Source: an uncultured Nonlabens sp.
GTDB taxonomy: Bacteria; Bacteroidota; Bacteroidia; Flavobacteriales; Flavobacteriaceae
Assembly (NCBI GenBank): GCA_947491755.1
Contig: CANLKV010000001.1
Span: forward strand, 434,001-498,000
DNA length: 64,000 bases
Direction of reading: 5' to 3'
The notes below the pieces were generated by a model. The model had not been told where the DNA came from, did not search any database, and worked only from the letters and a program-made list of their open reading frames with translations. Shown in pieces: positions 8,225 to 17,372 of this stretch. The translations under genes and the position numbers were made by a program. Position 1 is the first letter of the stretch. Every line of letters begins with the position of its first letter.

Positions 8225-9268
8225 TTAAGAGTTTGGGTAATATTTTCTTTTAAGCCAGAACGATAATTGAACAAGTAAAATAAGCGCAGGAACCTCTACC
8301 AGTGGCCCAATAACCCCTGTAAACGCCTGACCAGATTCTAGTCCAAAAACAGCAATTGCCACAGCAATTGCCAGTTCAAAATTGTTGCCCGCGGCCGTAA
8401 AAGATATTGCCGCGTTCTGATCGTAAGCAGCGCCATACCATTTGCTCACAAAAAAACCTACAAGAAACATGAGTAAGAAATAGATCAATAACGGCACGGC
8501 TATCAATAATATATCAAAAGGTATTTCTACAATGGTTTGTGCTTTTAGGGAAAACATGAGTATAATGGTAAACAACAGAGCAATCAAAGTCAACGGACTG
8601 ATGAATGGTATGAATCTTTCTTCATACCAGTCTTTTGAATAAGTGGATACTAAAACTGTCCTGCTCACGATACCTAGCGCAAATGGTATTCCTAGATAAA
8701 TCGCTACACTTATAGCGATAGTTGAAAGCTCGATATCTACAATAGCACCATCCATCCCAAAATAAGGTGGTAACACGCTGATAAATAACCAAGCATAAAA
8801 ACTATAAGCAAATACTTGAAAAATACTGTTGAGAGCTACTAATGCAGCGCCGTATTCTTTATTTCCATCTGCTAGATCGTTCCATACTAGAACCATGGCG
8901 ATGCATCGTGCAAGACCTATTAAAATAAGACCTATCAAATATTCAGGATGATCTTGCAGAAAAATAACAGCTAGAATAAACATGAGCACTGGACCTACTA
9001 CCCAATTAAGAAGGAGTGATATGCTCAATATCTTTACGTTACGGAAAACCCTAGGAAGTAAGGCATAATTAACCTTAGCAAGTGGTGGGTACATCATTAA
9101 AATCAAGCCGATAGCAATAGGAACATTTGTAGTTCCATAAGAAAATTGATCAATGGTTGCTCCCATGTCTGGAATTATGTTTCCTATGACAATGCCTATT
9201 AACATCGCCACAAAAATCCAGAGAGTTAAATAACGACTCAAAAAGTCTAATCTTTTAGAACCGGCCAT
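8225..9268 (-). CDS. Arsenite efflux transporter, ACR3 family
   Basis: The 347-residue protein has about ten membrane helices. It carries the ACR3 signature with the conserved cysteine in the fourth helix ([18 protein letters not shown], Cys122) and a second family motif ([21 protein letters not shown]). It exports arsenite, and perhaps antimonite, from the cytoplasm using the proton motive force. It is the last gene of the ArsR-DUF6428-reductase-ACR3 operon, 1 nt downstream of the reductase-like gene, so expression should follow arsenite release of ArsR. Confidence 0.93.
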   Translation of the reverse strand: MAGSKRLDFLSRYLTLWIFVAMLIGIVIGNIIPDMGATIDQFSYGTTNVPIAIGLILMMYPPLAKVNYALLPRVFRNVKILSISLLLNWVVGPVLMFILAVIFLQDHPEYLIGLILIGLARCIAMVLVWNDLADGNKEYGAALVALNSIFQVFAYSFYAWLFISVLPPYFGMDGAIVDIELSTIAISVAIYLGIPFALGIVSRTVLVSTYSKDWYEERFIPFISPLTLIALLFTIILMFSLKAQTIVEIPFDILLIAVPLLIYFLLMFLVGFFVSKWYGAAYDQNAAISFTAAGNNFELAIAVAIAVFGLESGQAFTGVIGPLVEVPALILLVQLSFWLKRKYYPNS

Positions 9269-9269
9269 A

Positions 9270-9875
9270 TTATTTAATTTTTGAAAAAACGTATTTCATC
9301 TCTGTCGCAATTTGTATGCTGCGTATCAGGTACTGGCTACTTTCTTGATCGGTTCCATCAGCTATCTTAGGATCTTCATAAGTAATTGCAAAGCGGCGCT
9401 CTGCACCGGGAATAAATGGGCAATCACCATCTGCTTGAGAACAAGTCATTATTGCTGCAAATGATTCCTCTGGATTACTGGAATGATCATATTTTTTTGA
9501 GAAAAGATATAGTTCATTATTCTCGTCAATAAGTACTGCATACAAAGGATTTTTTGAGTTGTCCACTATTTGAACTTTAAAGTATTGCTCTTGCAGTGTT
9601 TTTAAAATTTGTGGATACACCGCAGTTACTTGAGTCCCACCAGAAAAACTTAAAATATCATCTATTTGATAAAAAGAAGCCATAGCAAGTGCCCATACTT
9701 GCCCTAGATGACTGCGCCTGGAATTGTGAGTACAGATAAATTGAAGGGCAATAGACTCGTTTTGTTGATATTTACCTTTTAAGTAGTCAGCTAATGGTTC
9801 TAACAGCTGTTTGCGACTTGCTTCTATAGAGTCAGTGTCCAACTGCCTGATATATTGTTGTATTGATTTATACAT
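9270..9875 (-). CDS. Arsenate reductase-like low-molecular-weight phosphatase
   Basis: The 201-residue protein has the CX5R-type phosphate loop of the LMW-PTP/ArsC fold ([11 protein letters not shown]) near residue 50. A later segment with two cysteines ([17 protein letters not shown]) could take part in the redox relay seen in thioredoxin-linked arsenate reductases. The probable role is reduction of arsenate to arsenite for ACR3. The frame is open to 9893, but the ATG at 9875 avoids overlap with the preceding gene. The exact electron donor is not shown by the sequence. Confidence 0.85.
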   Translation of the reverse strand: MYKSIQQYIRQLDTDSIEASRKQLLEPLADYLKGKYQQNESIALQFICTHNSRRSHLGQVWALAMASFYQIDDILSFSGGTQVTAVYPQILKTLQEQYFKVQIVDNSKNPLYAVLIDENNELYLFSKKYDHSSNPEESFAAIMTCSQADGDCPFIPGAERRFAITYEDPKIADGTDQESSQYLIRSIQIATEMKYVFSKIK

Positions 9876-9883
9876 ATTGTTGA

Positions 9884-10348
9884 TCAACAGCATCCAGAAC
9901 CAGGAGCGCAGGTGGTAACACCGTTTTTAGAAATTCTTACTTTAGGTTTATTGATAGGTACAACGCAAGCATCTGGTGCCAGACAGGCGGTCGTTTTATT
10001 GATTAAAATAAAAGTACCTTCTTGTATATCGATGCCATACTTACCTATGGTTTCTCCCTGATATTCTACCTCTATCAGTGCGTCTGGTAATTGCAGACGA
10101 TCAATGGATAAATTGATAATTTCAATTAATTTATTTGGATGCAGGCGGTGGTCATAATCTTGAGCTTCCCACAGTTGAAAGTTGATCAAAGTTTCTTCTC
10201 GTTCTTTACCACCACAATCGATAAAATGACGGTGTATTTTACCTACCTCAGTCACGTGAAAATGTCCTGGTACTACCCCTCCATTTTCTAGTTTAAATTG
10301 GATTTTATCCTGTGATTCTAGATGTTGTTTGAATTCTAATAACTTCAT
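9884..10348 (-). CDS. DUF6428-like protein of the arsenic operon
   Basis: The 154-residue protein matches, from memory, the DUF6428 proteins found in Bacteroidota arsenic operons. It has an HxH-type segment (GHFHVTEVGKIHRHF) and a cysteine-rich end (CLAPDACVV, then CAPGSGCC). The terminal cysteines could bind arsenite or a metal, but that is inference. The ATG at 10348 lies after the ArsR stop (10360) and is preferred to the overlapping ATG at 10369. Confidence 0.7.
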   Translation of the reverse strand: MKLLEFKQHLESQDKIQFKLENGGVVPGHFHVTEVGKIHRHFIDCGGKEREETLINFQLWEAQDYDHRLHPNKLIEIINLSIDRLQLPDALIEVEYQGETIGKYGIDIQEGTFILINKTTACLAPDACVVPINKPKVRISKNGVTTCAPGSGCC

Positions 10349-10359
10349 AATAGGCCAGG

Positions 10360-10692
10360 TTAACAGCACTTTATGGGATTGTAATCTACCAGCAGCAAGG
10401 ACTTATTCAATTTATCTTTTAGCTTGCTCCAGCGTTCTGTATCGATGCAATAGCAGGTACTGGTGCCCTCTATGGTACCTTTTATAATACCTATCTTTTT
10501 AAGAGCTTTTAAATGCTGAGATATTGTGGCCTGCGCCAGACCTATTTCTAGGACTAGATCACCACAAACGCAGGACTCTCGCTGTAACAAGTGCTTAATA
10601 ATGGCTACTCGAGCTGGATGTCCTATCGCTTTCGCGAAAGCGGCAACTTCATTTACCTCTGATGTATAAATAGCTGATTTTGTAATTCCCAT
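10360..10692 (-). CDS. arsR: ArsR-family arsenic-responsive repressor
   Basis: The 110-residue winged-helix protein has the ArsR metalloid-binding motif ESCVCGDLV near residue 40 at the start of the DNA-binding helix, followed by the recognition helix (QATISQHLKALKKIGII) and a cysteine pair at the C terminus. It should repress the four-gene operon it heads until arsenite binds. The ATG at 10692 is the natural start; the frame is open to 10725. A perfect copy of the 16-bp palindrome (10627-10642) lies inside the gene and encodes A-F-A-K-A. Confidence 0.93.
   Translation of the reverse strand: MGITKSAIYTSEVNEVAAFAKAIGHPARVAIIKHLLQRESCVCGDLVLEIGLAQATISQHLKALKKIGIIKGTIEGTSTCYCIDTERWSKLKDKLNKSLLLVDYNPIKCC
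10627..10642. repeat. 16-bp palindrome, perfect copy, inside arsR
   Basis: CGCTTTCGCGAAAGCG is read in frame as A-F-A-K-A near the ArsR N terminus, just before the conserved GHPARVAII segment. Confidence 0.9.
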
Positions 10693-10730
10693 ATTAATCG
10701 CAATATTACGATAAATAAACCACAAAAAAA

Positions 10731-11744
10731 TTAGTTTACGCTCGTAATTAATAATTCGACCCTGCGATCATCCCTATCACTGCCACCCAGGGGCATTTTG
10801 CGACCGTAGCCAGCAAATGTCATGCGGTCTGTACTTATTTGATATTCTGCCAGTACATTGTATATCAATTTTGCTCTAGCCTGGGATAGGTCTGACCTCA
10901 TGGTATTGCGATCCAGAGCATCGTCAAACTTTGGGTTGATACAACAAACATGCCCTCTTATTTCAAAATGAATATTAGGACGTGCTACTAATATTTCTAT
11001 TACGCGTTTAAGCAAAGGGATTGACTCTGGATTGAGGGTAGAGCGGCCTCGTAAAAAATGAATATCTTTTAAAATAATGACCTCACCAGCGGTGATATCC
11101 TTGCGTAATAAAGAACGGAAGGGTTCATCACCGTCTTTAAGATTAGGCGTAATAGCGCTAGGTATAACCACATACTCATCTAGGTCTTCTATTGTAATCA
11201 GTTCGTCACTTGATGCTTTTTTATATACCTCATACACTACCTTTTCTTCATAAGCATCAATAATGGACTGTTGTTCACTAGTTAATTTTGAACGTTGTAT
11301 GACAGGTATGGCGAGCCTGCTAGCAGCAGGTTCTTTTAATAAAAATTTTATGTCTACCCTTCTGTTCTGTGCCCTGGTTTTAATGATTTCTTGACTGCTG
11401 CTGGCTGCATCGAGCGCTACCTCACCTCTACCTTCTACCTTTTTGTAGATACTCAAGGTATTAACGTCGTTATTTACCAACCATGTAGCTACAGTTTCTA
11501 CTCTATTTTCTGATAATTTTTGATTGTATTCTAGAGTGCCACGGTCATCACAATATCCTAGAATCTCTACTTCTAGGATGGGTAGGTAGATAAGATCTTG
11601 AAAAAATGATTGTAGGGAAATTAATTCTTTTTGTTTAAGATCATATTTATCCAGATCAAAGTAAACACTATGCTGCACAGAAATCTGTGCGGCAAGAGAC
11701 ACCACAAAGCCTATACTGAATAGCCATGTGAGTCTTGCACGCAT
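10731..11744 (-). CDS. OmpA-family protein with two OmpA-like domains
   Basis: The 337-residue exported protein has a signal peptide (MRARLTWLFSIGFVVSLAAQ) and two OmpA C-terminal-type peptidoglycan-binding modules. The first (about 25-135) contains VEILGYCDDRGTLEYNQKLS and NRRVDI. The second (about 220-335) contains FEIRGHVCC and DRRVELLI. There is no beta-barrel domain. The start overlaps the stop of the S41 protease gene by one base, so the two are translated from one message. Confidence 0.85.
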   Translation of the reverse strand: MRARLTWLFSIGFVVSLAAQISVQHSVYFDLDKYDLKQKELISLQSFFQDLIYLPILEVEILGYCDDRGTLEYNQKLSENRVETVATWLVNNDVNTLSIYKKVEGRGEVALDAASSSQEIIKTRAQNRRVDIKFLLKEPAASRLAIPVIQRSKLTSEQQSIIDAYEEKVVYEVYKKASSDELITIEDLDEYVVIPSAITPNLKDGDEPFRSLLRKDITAGEVIILKDIHFLRGRSTLNPESIPLLKRVIEILVARPNIHFEIRGHVCCINPKFDDALDRNTMRSDLSQARAKLIYNVLAEYQISTDRMTFAGYGRKMPLGGSDRDDRRVELLITSVN

Positions 11745-13390
11745 TAGCTCAGGATTTTTTGATATCTAGATGTATCATTCAACACTTCTATCGCTTCCTT
11801 AATCTCTGGACTATATTCTAATTGATGTAAGAACAAGCCTTCTTTATAGAAGTAACGTTTTACGATCTCATCAGTTAATAAGCTCATGATCTCTTCTTTC
11901 TTATCACGCAACTCCTTCTTTTTGGCTTTATTCAAGGATTCCATCATGTTACTGTAGTCCCTAGAAATATCATCATCCAGTTCTTCATTAGCAGCAGTTT
12001 GATAAGCTTTTGCAAATGCCGTCTCGGTTACCGTTTCAAAATTAAAACCACGCTGTTCTATCCATTGTACAAGGGCATCAAAATCTGCATCAGTAAGCAC
12101 TACGTCTTTCAAATCATCGTATTGATGGTTGTAGTAATATTGTGTAGCATAGTCAAAAATGATATTCTCACGCAGTAACGAGGTGGTTATGGGAGAATAT
12201 GCGGCGCTGGCTATTTTAATATCTGGGTCTATTCCACCGCCATCATAGACCGTGCGCCCGCTGTTGAGTGTCTGGAACGGCTTGTAATCTTTCTTTAATG
12301 TACGCACAGCCTCTCCATTTTCATCTCTATTCCAGTAATCAAGTGCCTGTATGCATCGCCCGCTAGGTGTATAATATCTAGATATGGTAATTTTTACTTG
12401 AGTGCCATAGCTTAACTCTTTGGGCCTTTGTACCAGGCCTTTTCCAAAGCTTCTTGCCCCTATAACTATTCCACGATCATAATCTTGAATGCTGCCACTT
12501 ACTATCTCACTAGCACTGGCGCTGCGCCCATTAATTAAAACAGCAAGCGGTATGTCTGCGTCAAATGCATTGCGTTTAGTCAAATAAGTCTTGTTGTATT
12601 TATCCACGCTGGACTGGGTACTGGTGATTAATTTATCCTTGTCTATAAATAGGTTAGACACATTAACGGCCTCACTCAAGAGTCCTCCAGGATTTCCTCG
12701 CAGGTCCAGGATAATTTTTGTTGCACCTCGTTCTTTTAATTGTTTGATGGCTTCCTTAGTCTCGCGCGATGCTTTCTCATTAAATCTAGAAAGCACCACA
12801 TAGCCTATATCTGGAGTGGCCATGTCAAAAAATGGTACTGCTTTCACTTCTACTGCAGCTCTTTTAAGTGTGGCGTTTTGTTGTTTGCCTTGTCTGATGT
12901 AAGTGATATTTAGACTGGTCTCTGCTGCACCTTCTAGTAGTGTACCAGCATTTTCATCATAATCTGCGATATTAACGCCATCAATACTAATAATTTCATC
13001 ACCAGCTTTAAGGCCAGCAAGGTCTGCTGGATATCCTTTCCAGGGTTCGACAATGATTAATTTATCCTCGCGCGTGCTTACATTAGCTCCTATGCCTGTA
13101 AAGGCACCCCTTGAATTGATTTTTGCACGCTCTACTTCTTGCTCTGTCCAGTATTTTGTATACGGGTCTAGGTCTGACAGCATTCCTTGTATCGCATTAT
13201 CCATGAGTTGTGCGGGATTTGTCTCATCCACATAGTTCATGTTTAACTGCTTGTACATTTCAGTAAAGATTTCTATTTGTTTAGCGATTTCAAAAAAGTC
13301 GTTTTTGAAACTCGCTAGCGATAGAAAAAATGCAGCTCCTAGCAACGGCGCGATAAATTGTCTTTTAATTTTACGTGATAGAATGGGCAT
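11744..13390 (-). CDS. C-terminal processing protease, S41 family
   Basis: The 548-residue protein has an N-terminal membrane anchor or signal (PLLGAAFFLSLASF), a PDZ domain (about 85-170, GIGANVSTRED to VEPWKGYPADLAGLKAGDEI) and an S41 catalytic domain. The nucleophile is in NGRSASASEIVSGSIQDY and the general base lysine is in ARSFGKGLVQ. It should cleave C termini of periplasmic proteins. It lies between rnpA and the OmpA-like gene. A TATCTTTA box lies about 25 nt upstream of its start. Confidence 0.92.
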   Translation of the reverse strand: MPILSRKIKRQFIAPLLGAAFFLSLASFKNDFFEIAKQIEIFTEMYKQLNMNYVDETNPAQLMDNAIQGMLSDLDPYTKYWTEQEVERAKINSRGAFTGIGANVSTREDKLIIVEPWKGYPADLAGLKAGDEIISIDGVNIADYDENAGTLLEGAAETSLNITYIRQGKQQNATLKRAAVEVKAVPFFDMATPDIGYVVLSRFNEKASRETKEAIKQLKERGATKIILDLRGNPGGLLSEAVNVSNLFIDKDKLITSTQSSVDKYNKTYLTKRNAFDADIPLAVLINGRSASASEIVSGSIQDYDRGIVIGARSFGKGLVQRPKELSYGTQVKITISRYYTPSGRCIQALDYWNRDENGEAVRTLKKDYKPFQTLNSGRTVYDGGGIDPDIKIASAAYSPITTSLLRENIIFDYATQYYYNHQYDDLKDVVLTDADFDALVQWIEQRGFNFETVTETAFAKAYQTAANEELDDDISRDYSNMMESLNKAKKKELRDKKEEIMSLLTDEIVKRYFYKEGLFLHQLEYSPEIKEAIEVLNDTSRYQKILS

Positions 13391-13455
13391 AAATTATTGT
13401 AATCTATTAGATTATATAAAGATACTAAAATTAGCAAGCCCATTGCTCTAGGCAA

Positions 13456-13839
13456 TTATGATACCGTTTTATGTGACTCTGGCTTTTTTGAGAGCTGTTT
13501 AATGATAGCCTGCATCAATTGTGTGATATGTTCTTGATCTGGCAATTTATTAGATTGATATACCCACATCAAATGATAATGGGAGTTATCTGATACAGGC
13601 ATATGATGTTGCTGTAGGCGGTAGGATTCTCTCAATAGACGTTTGACCCGGTTGCGATGTACGGCAAGTTTAAGAAACCGTTTAGGCACACTGAAGCTTG
13701 TTTTATGTAAATCCTTTCCATCAATAGGTAGGTATTTAAGGCGCAGCGCTCCTTTCCTGATGGATAAGCCCTGTGCAAACAATGTTTCAATAGCTTTTTT
13801 GCCTTTCAGCTTTTTATCTTTCCCTAGGGTAAATCTCAT
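13456..13839 (-). CDS. rnpA: Ribonuclease P protein component
   Basis: The 127-residue basic protein has the RnpA hallmark KLAVHRNRVKRLLRESYR (about residues 56-73). It is the protein subunit of RNase P, which matures tRNA 5' ends. Here it is followed by the S41 protease rather than by a yidD-type gene. A perfect -7 box sits four bases before the ATG, so the transcript is probably leaderless. Confidence 0.95.
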   Translation of the reverse strand: MRFTLGKDKKLKGKKAIETLFAQGLSIRKGALRLKYLPIDGKDLHKTSFSVPKRFLKLAVHRNRVKRLLRESYRLQQHHMPVSDNSHYHLMWVYQSNKLPDQEHITQLMQAIIKQLSKKPESHKTVS

Positions 13840-13843
13840 CCCG

Positions 13844-13851
13844 CAAAGATA
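13844..13851 (-). promoter_or_regulatory. -7 box of rnpA, 4 nt from the start codon
   Basis: The minus strand reads TATCTTTG, then four bases, then the rnpA ATG at 13839. With the -7 geometry known for Bacteroidota, the first transcribed base would be at or next to the A of the ATG. Confidence 0.55.
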
Positions 13852-13875
13852 CTGGAGTCTGAGAATTGTAAAAAT

Positions 13876-13900
13876 AAAGCCAGCGCATCGCGCTGGCTTT
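13876..13900 (-). terminator. Terminator of the M1 peptidase gene
   Basis: A perfect 10-bp stem (AAAGCCAGCG/CGCTGGCTTT) with a 5-nt loop is followed on the minus strand by a T-rich tail. It lies 23 nt after the M1 peptidase stop and before the rnpA promoter. Confidence 0.8.
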
Positions 13901-13922
13901 GTAGTTAATTAAAAGAACTGTT

Positions 13923-15794
13923 TTATTCTACAGTCAATATGTTGTTTGATTTATCAACATCTGCCATTTGATTTTTTGGATCAATAGTCACTTTTGTAAC
14001 TTGTAACGCATCTACATTAGGTAAAACCAAATCGTAAGTAGGATAAGCCCAAGCCCAGTCTCGAGCTACTGTCCAGTTAGAAGGCACTTCTTTCCGGTTG
14101 TACATAAATTCTAAAGGAACGTAATACATGCTGCTGCTACCATCCTTTAGGGTAATTTCTATGTCTAGCGGCATGGGCATAAGACCCTTTCGCGAAAGCG
14201 AAACCACAGCATTACCACTATCTGACGATATACTATTAACAGCATAGTCAACTGTATTTGTAGTCATGGTCCAGTCGATAAGGTACCAGTCCAATTCAAA
14301 ACCACTCACACGCTCTGCTACTCGTTTAAAATCATTAGGATTAGGGTGTTTGAACTTCCAGGTATTGTAATATTCTTTAATGATCTGGTCGCGCACATCG
14401 TTGCCTACTATATAGCCTAGTTGTGCTAGAAAAACTGCGCCTTTTGAATAGGCACTTGTACCATAAGCGGCATTACGCTCATATCGATCTGCGTGGGTGG
14501 ATTGAGGTTGTTCAATACCACTGTTTGCTAATCGTATATACCCATTATAAGATCCAGCATTAGGATTTGCAGCACCCTCATCAAAAATGTGATCCATGGC
14601 AAGAGCTGAAATGTAGGAGGTGAACCCCTCATCCATCCATTCATGTTTTGCCTCATTTGTAGCTAGAATATGGTTGAACCAACTGTGAGCAAATTCATGC
14701 GCTGTTACTCCAGCAAGACTACCATAGGAACGTTCTCCTGTGATAAGAGTACACATGGCATACTCCATACCGCCATCACCACCTTGTATGACAGAGTATT
14801 GTTTGTACGGATATGGACCTATATTTTCATTGAAAAATTTGAGCATTTCATTAGTATCTGACTGTAATCGGGTCCAGTTTTCCTTCAATTTTTTATCGTC
14901 CTTGTAGAAAAAGTGTAGATCTACATCATTTGCGCCTTTGTAAATATCATGGATGTAATCTGGATCTGCAGCCCAGGCAAAATCGTGCACCATAGGGGCA
15001 ATAAAATGCCATGTCAACTTACCATCCACACCAGCTGCAGGTCCAGAGTTAGCACTGTCATAACCGTGACCTATCTCTTCTGGATTTTGAAGGTATCCAG
15101 TACCTCCTACTGTATACTCTTTGTCTAGGGTTAGTTTTACATCAAAATTTCCCCATACACCATGAAACTCACGCCCCAGGTAAGGGCTTGCATTCCACCC
15201 ATCACGGTCAAACTCGGCTATTTTAGGAAACCACTGGGTCATAGACAGAGCGACACCTTCTGCATTATCGCGACCGCTACGGCGTATCTGTTTAGGTACC
15301 TGACCGTTAAAATCCAGTTCAAAAGTTGTGGATTGTCCAGGTTGCAATGGTTTTGCTAGTGGGACGATAAGAATCGTTCCTTCTTCTATAGGATTGACAG
15401 GCGCCCCATCTTGAGTCATATTAGATACATGCAATTGACCTTGCTCGTCTGGTTTAAGACCCTCGATGCGAGACCCTACACGTCTATCAGGGTCTGCAAT
15501 AGTGCGCGAGCGCACATCCATCTGGCTACCTGGTTGAAAGGCGTTAAAAAACAAATGATAATACACGCGGTCCAGAGTCTCTGGCGAGTTGTTAGTGTAC
15601 ACTAATTTTTGCGAGCCCGTGTAATTAAAGTTGTCCACGTTCATGTCTACTTCCATCGTGTAGTCTACCTCCTGCTGCCAGTAACCAGGCATATTTCCCA
15701 TGCTATCGCTGTTTGTGGTAGCTGCATTGTTTTGAGCCGTGCTACAGCTGGCAAAAAGTACACCAGCAGTAAGCATAATAAATAGTCTTTTCAT
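13923..15794 (-). CDS. M1-family metallopeptidase lipoprotein
   Basis: The 623-residue protein starts with a lipoprotein signal ending FASC (Cys16). The gluzincin site is VTAHEFAHSWFNH, with the third zinc ligand in KHEWMDEGF downstream, and GGDGGMEYAM stands for the exopeptidase G-x-M-E-N motif. It is probably an envelope-bound aminopeptidase that cuts imported or external peptides. Its mature N terminus carries a short Asn/Ser-rich spacer. A near-perfect copy of the palindrome at 14185-14200 is read as S-L-S-R-K-G in the C-terminal domain. Confidence 0.9.
   Translation of the reverse strand: MKRLFIMLTAGVLFASCSTAQNNAATTNSDSMGNMPGYWQQEVDYTMEVDMNVDNFNYTGSQKLVYTNNSPETLDRVYYHLFFNAFQPGSQMDVRSRTIADPDRRVGSRIEGLKPDEQGQLHVSNMTQDGAPVNPIEEGTILIVPLAKPLQPGQSTTFELDFNGQVPKQIRRSGRDNAEGVALSMTQWFPKIAEFDRDGWNASPYLGREFHGVWGNFDVKLTLDKEYTVGGTGYLQNPEEIGHGYDSANSGPAAGVDGKLTWHFIAPMVHDFAWAADPDYIHDIYKGANDVDLHFFYKDDKKLKENWTRLQSDTNEMLKFFNENIGPYPYKQYSVIQGGDGGMEYAMCTLITGERSYGSLAGVTAHEFAHSWFNHILATNEAKHEWMDEGFTSYISALAMDHIFDEGAANPNAGSYNGYIRLANSGIEQPQSTHADRYERNAAYGTSAYSKGAVFLAQLGYIVGNDVRDQIIKEYYNTWKFKHPNPNDFKRVAERVSGFELDWYLIDWTMTTNTVDYAVNSISSDSGNAVVSLSRKGLMPMPLDIEITLKDGSSSMYYVPLEFMYNRKEVPSNWTVARDWAWAYPTYDLVLPNVDALQVTKVTIDPKNQMADVDKSNNILTVE
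14185..14200. repeat. 16-bp palindrome, one-mismatch copy, inside the M1 peptidase gene
   Basis: CCCTTTCGCGAAAGCG differs from the family by one base on the left arm. It is read in frame as S-L-S-R-K-G. Confidence 0.75.
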
Positions 15795-15871
15795 GTAAAA
15801 AATTTAAGTGGCTTTAAAGATAAGAATAAGAATCTGACCACCATGCAATCCTATTAGTTAAGGCTCTATGT

Positions 15872-15968
15872 GGGCGTTCCCTACGGGCAGGCTTTATGTT
15901 GCAATCTTATAATAGGGGCAACCTGGTGTTGCCTCTATTATAAGGATTTACACTTCAATCCTTAACGC
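15872..15968. repeat. Intergenic repeat copy A (conserved ends, variable hairpin)
   Basis: The copy starts GGGCGTT and ends ATCCTTAACGC. Inside are a short palindrome (CCCTACGGG), CAATCTT, a 17-bp stem with one G-T pair and a 5-nt loop (15906-15944), and AAGGATTT. Two other copies with the same ends but different stems are at 29950-30062 and 37413-37503. It lies upstream of the M1 peptidase gene. The rest of 15795-16159 shows no gene. Confidence 0.75.
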
Positions 15969-16159
15969 AGCTTGTTTGTTGCAATAAAAACATGAGAAAC
16001 AGCAAGGTCTATAGAAATAAATGGATCACTATAAAATATTGTAGTATCAATTACACCCTTGCAGGCTCACCTGGGCTTCCATCGTCAGGCTCTGGATTAA
16101 CTTCTCACCCAGGCGGTAAGAATCTATGTTAAGTAAAAGGCAAAATGTAGAAATAAAAA

Positions 16160-16183
16160 AAGCTCCAGCGTGAACTGAAGCTT
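16160..16183 (-). terminator. Ancestral terminator of the tRNA-Met gene
   Basis: On the minus strand, a 9-bp stem (AAGCTTCAG/CTGGAGCTT, one G-T pair) with a 6-nt loop is followed by a run of T residues. It abuts the left attachment repeat. This is where the tRNA-Met terminator would have been before the element inserted. Confidence 0.65.
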
Positions 16184-16231
16184 TTGTGGGCCCACCTGGG
16201 CTCGAACCAGGGACTTTCTGATTATGAGTCA
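16184..16231. repeat. Left attachment repeat (3' part of tRNA-Met)
   Basis: These 48 bp are identical to 29250-29297. They hold the tRNA-Met sequence from the 3' side of the anticodon arm to the discriminator base and a few bases beyond, on the minus strand. The 5' half of the tRNA is missing here, so this is the displaced original 3' end and not a working tRNA. Confidence 0.9.
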
Positions 16232-16343
16232 CTTAAATAGTATTTTCATTGATTTGCAATATGATTCATTAGACTGGTTATCAAATAAATAATAAAGATA
16301 AAATTCTAATAGCTTTCAATAATTTACATTTAATTCTTCAAAT

Positions 16344-16363
16344 GTTGACGAAATGTTGACGAA
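16344..16363 (+). promoter_or_regulatory. Probable left integrase arm sites
   Basis: GTTGACGAA occurs twice in direct orientation at 16344-16352 and 16355-16363, an 11-bp period. The same pair with the same period and orientation is near the right end (29180-29199). This fits arm-type binding sites of a tyrosine integrase or excisionase sites. Confidence 0.6.
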
Positions 16364-16421
16364 TCAATAAATGAAATCTACTCCTAAGCAGATATTGCAA
16401 GTTCTGCATATTCTGCATTAT

Positions 16422-16787
16422 TTAATAAGTCTCTGTTGTGAAACAAGATACATTACACGCATTTCCTCTATCAATGAGCATAAATCCAGTGTTGTTATCT
16501 ATAAGGTTATATCGATATGTAAATCCATCTTCATCGGTTATGGAAAGCCTAAATTTCACTCCTTTATCTATTACTAATGATGTCATTGATTGGTTTTCGA
16601 CTATATATGTTTCAAGTACACTATTAGTATCATCTAATATTTCAATAAGCATAATACTTAAGTCTTCAGAAGAATTTACATTTAATGTGAAATTAATCTC
16701 ATCATTATTAGATGACTCATTATTATCGTCTGAACTACAACTAGCTATAATTAAGGTAAACGATAAAATTGCAAATAGGTTTTTCAT
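16422..16787 (-). CDS. Small lipoprotein, unknown function
   Basis: The 121-residue protein has a lipoprotein signal (FTLIIASCSSDDNNES, Cys17) followed by an Asp/Asn/Ser-rich spacer typical of Bacteroidota lipoproteins. The mature part looks like a single beta-rich domain with two late cysteines (NACNVSC). I do not recognise a family. It is the leftmost gene of the element and faces the left attachment site. The 190 bp between the repeat and this gene hold the arm sites and no other gene. Confidence 0.7.
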   Translation of the reverse strand: MKNLFAILSFTLIIASCSSDDNNESSNNDEINFTLNVNSSEDLSIMLIEILDDTNSVLETYIVENQSMTSLVIDKGVKFRLSITDEDGFTYRYNLIDNNTGFMLIDRGNACNVSCFTTETY

Positions 16788-16901
16788 AGTGTTTAATTAT
16801 TTAATGATTTAAGTTTTATGATTACACATAGTATTTAGAAGTTCAACTAATTACTTAATACTAGATTTTCCACACCACAATAAACTACACCCTTAAAATG
16901 T

Positions 16902-16960
16902 TGTCATATATGGCATAAACAAATACAAACTTAAGTAATAATCTTGCCTTAAATGGCAAG
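16902..16960. promoter_or_regulatory. Possible operators of the XRE regulator at 16953
   Basis: TGTCATATATGGCA (16902-16915) is a near-palindrome. CTTGCC-TTAAAT-GGCAAG (16943-16960) is a second inverted repeat that encloses the start codon. Both contain ATGGCA. The pair is placed as expected for autoregulation by the helix-turn-helix protein. Confidence 0.3.
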
Positions 16961-17216
16961 TCAGGAAGATTTAGTTTTATCCAGATTAAAATATCGAGTT
17001 TCTTACTCCATAGGTCAACGTGTCCAAAATCTTAGAGAAAGTAGAAATCTTTCACAAATAGATTTAGCCAGTAAAATGCTCGGTAAATTTGATACTACCA
17101 ATATTTCACGTTTGGAATCTGGAAGAACTAATCCTACGCTTTTGACTTTGGTAAGGATAGCAGATGCTCTAGAAATTGAGCTTAAAGAATTGTTCAATTA
17201 CGATTTGGATATATAA
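16953..17216 (+). CDS. XRE-family DNA-binding protein
   Basis: The 87-residue protein has one lambda-repressor-like helix-turn-helix domain (RVQNLRESRNLSQIDLASKM to NISRLESGRTNPTLLTLVRIADAL) and almost nothing else. It could be the element's maintenance or excision regulator. Inverted repeats around its start suggest autoregulation. It stands alone between the lipoprotein gene and the RadC-like gene, both on the other strand. Confidence 0.85.
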   Translation: MASQEDLVLSRLKYRVSYSIGQRVQNLRESRNLSQIDLASKMLGKFDTTNISRLESGRTNPTLLTLVRIADALEIELKELFNYDLDI

Positions 17217-17372
17217 ATTTTCGCTATTAATACAATATAGCAATTAACTGAGGTTTGAAAAACAACTTGATAAGAAGAGTATAGCATTACTTAGCGCTTC
17301 CATAGTTTTATTGATTTACTTTACTCTATTAGTAGCATCTTCAGCTTACTATAAAATTATCAGCCTTAATGC

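Noticed and set aside
16184..16231. A second tRNA-Met gene at the left end of the element
   Set aside because: Only the 3' part is present; the 5' half and D arm are missing, so it is the displaced attachment half.
16047..16232. Minus-strand frame across the left attachment repeat
   Set aside because: It encodes tRNA sequence and a terminator in part, so it cannot be a conserved protein.
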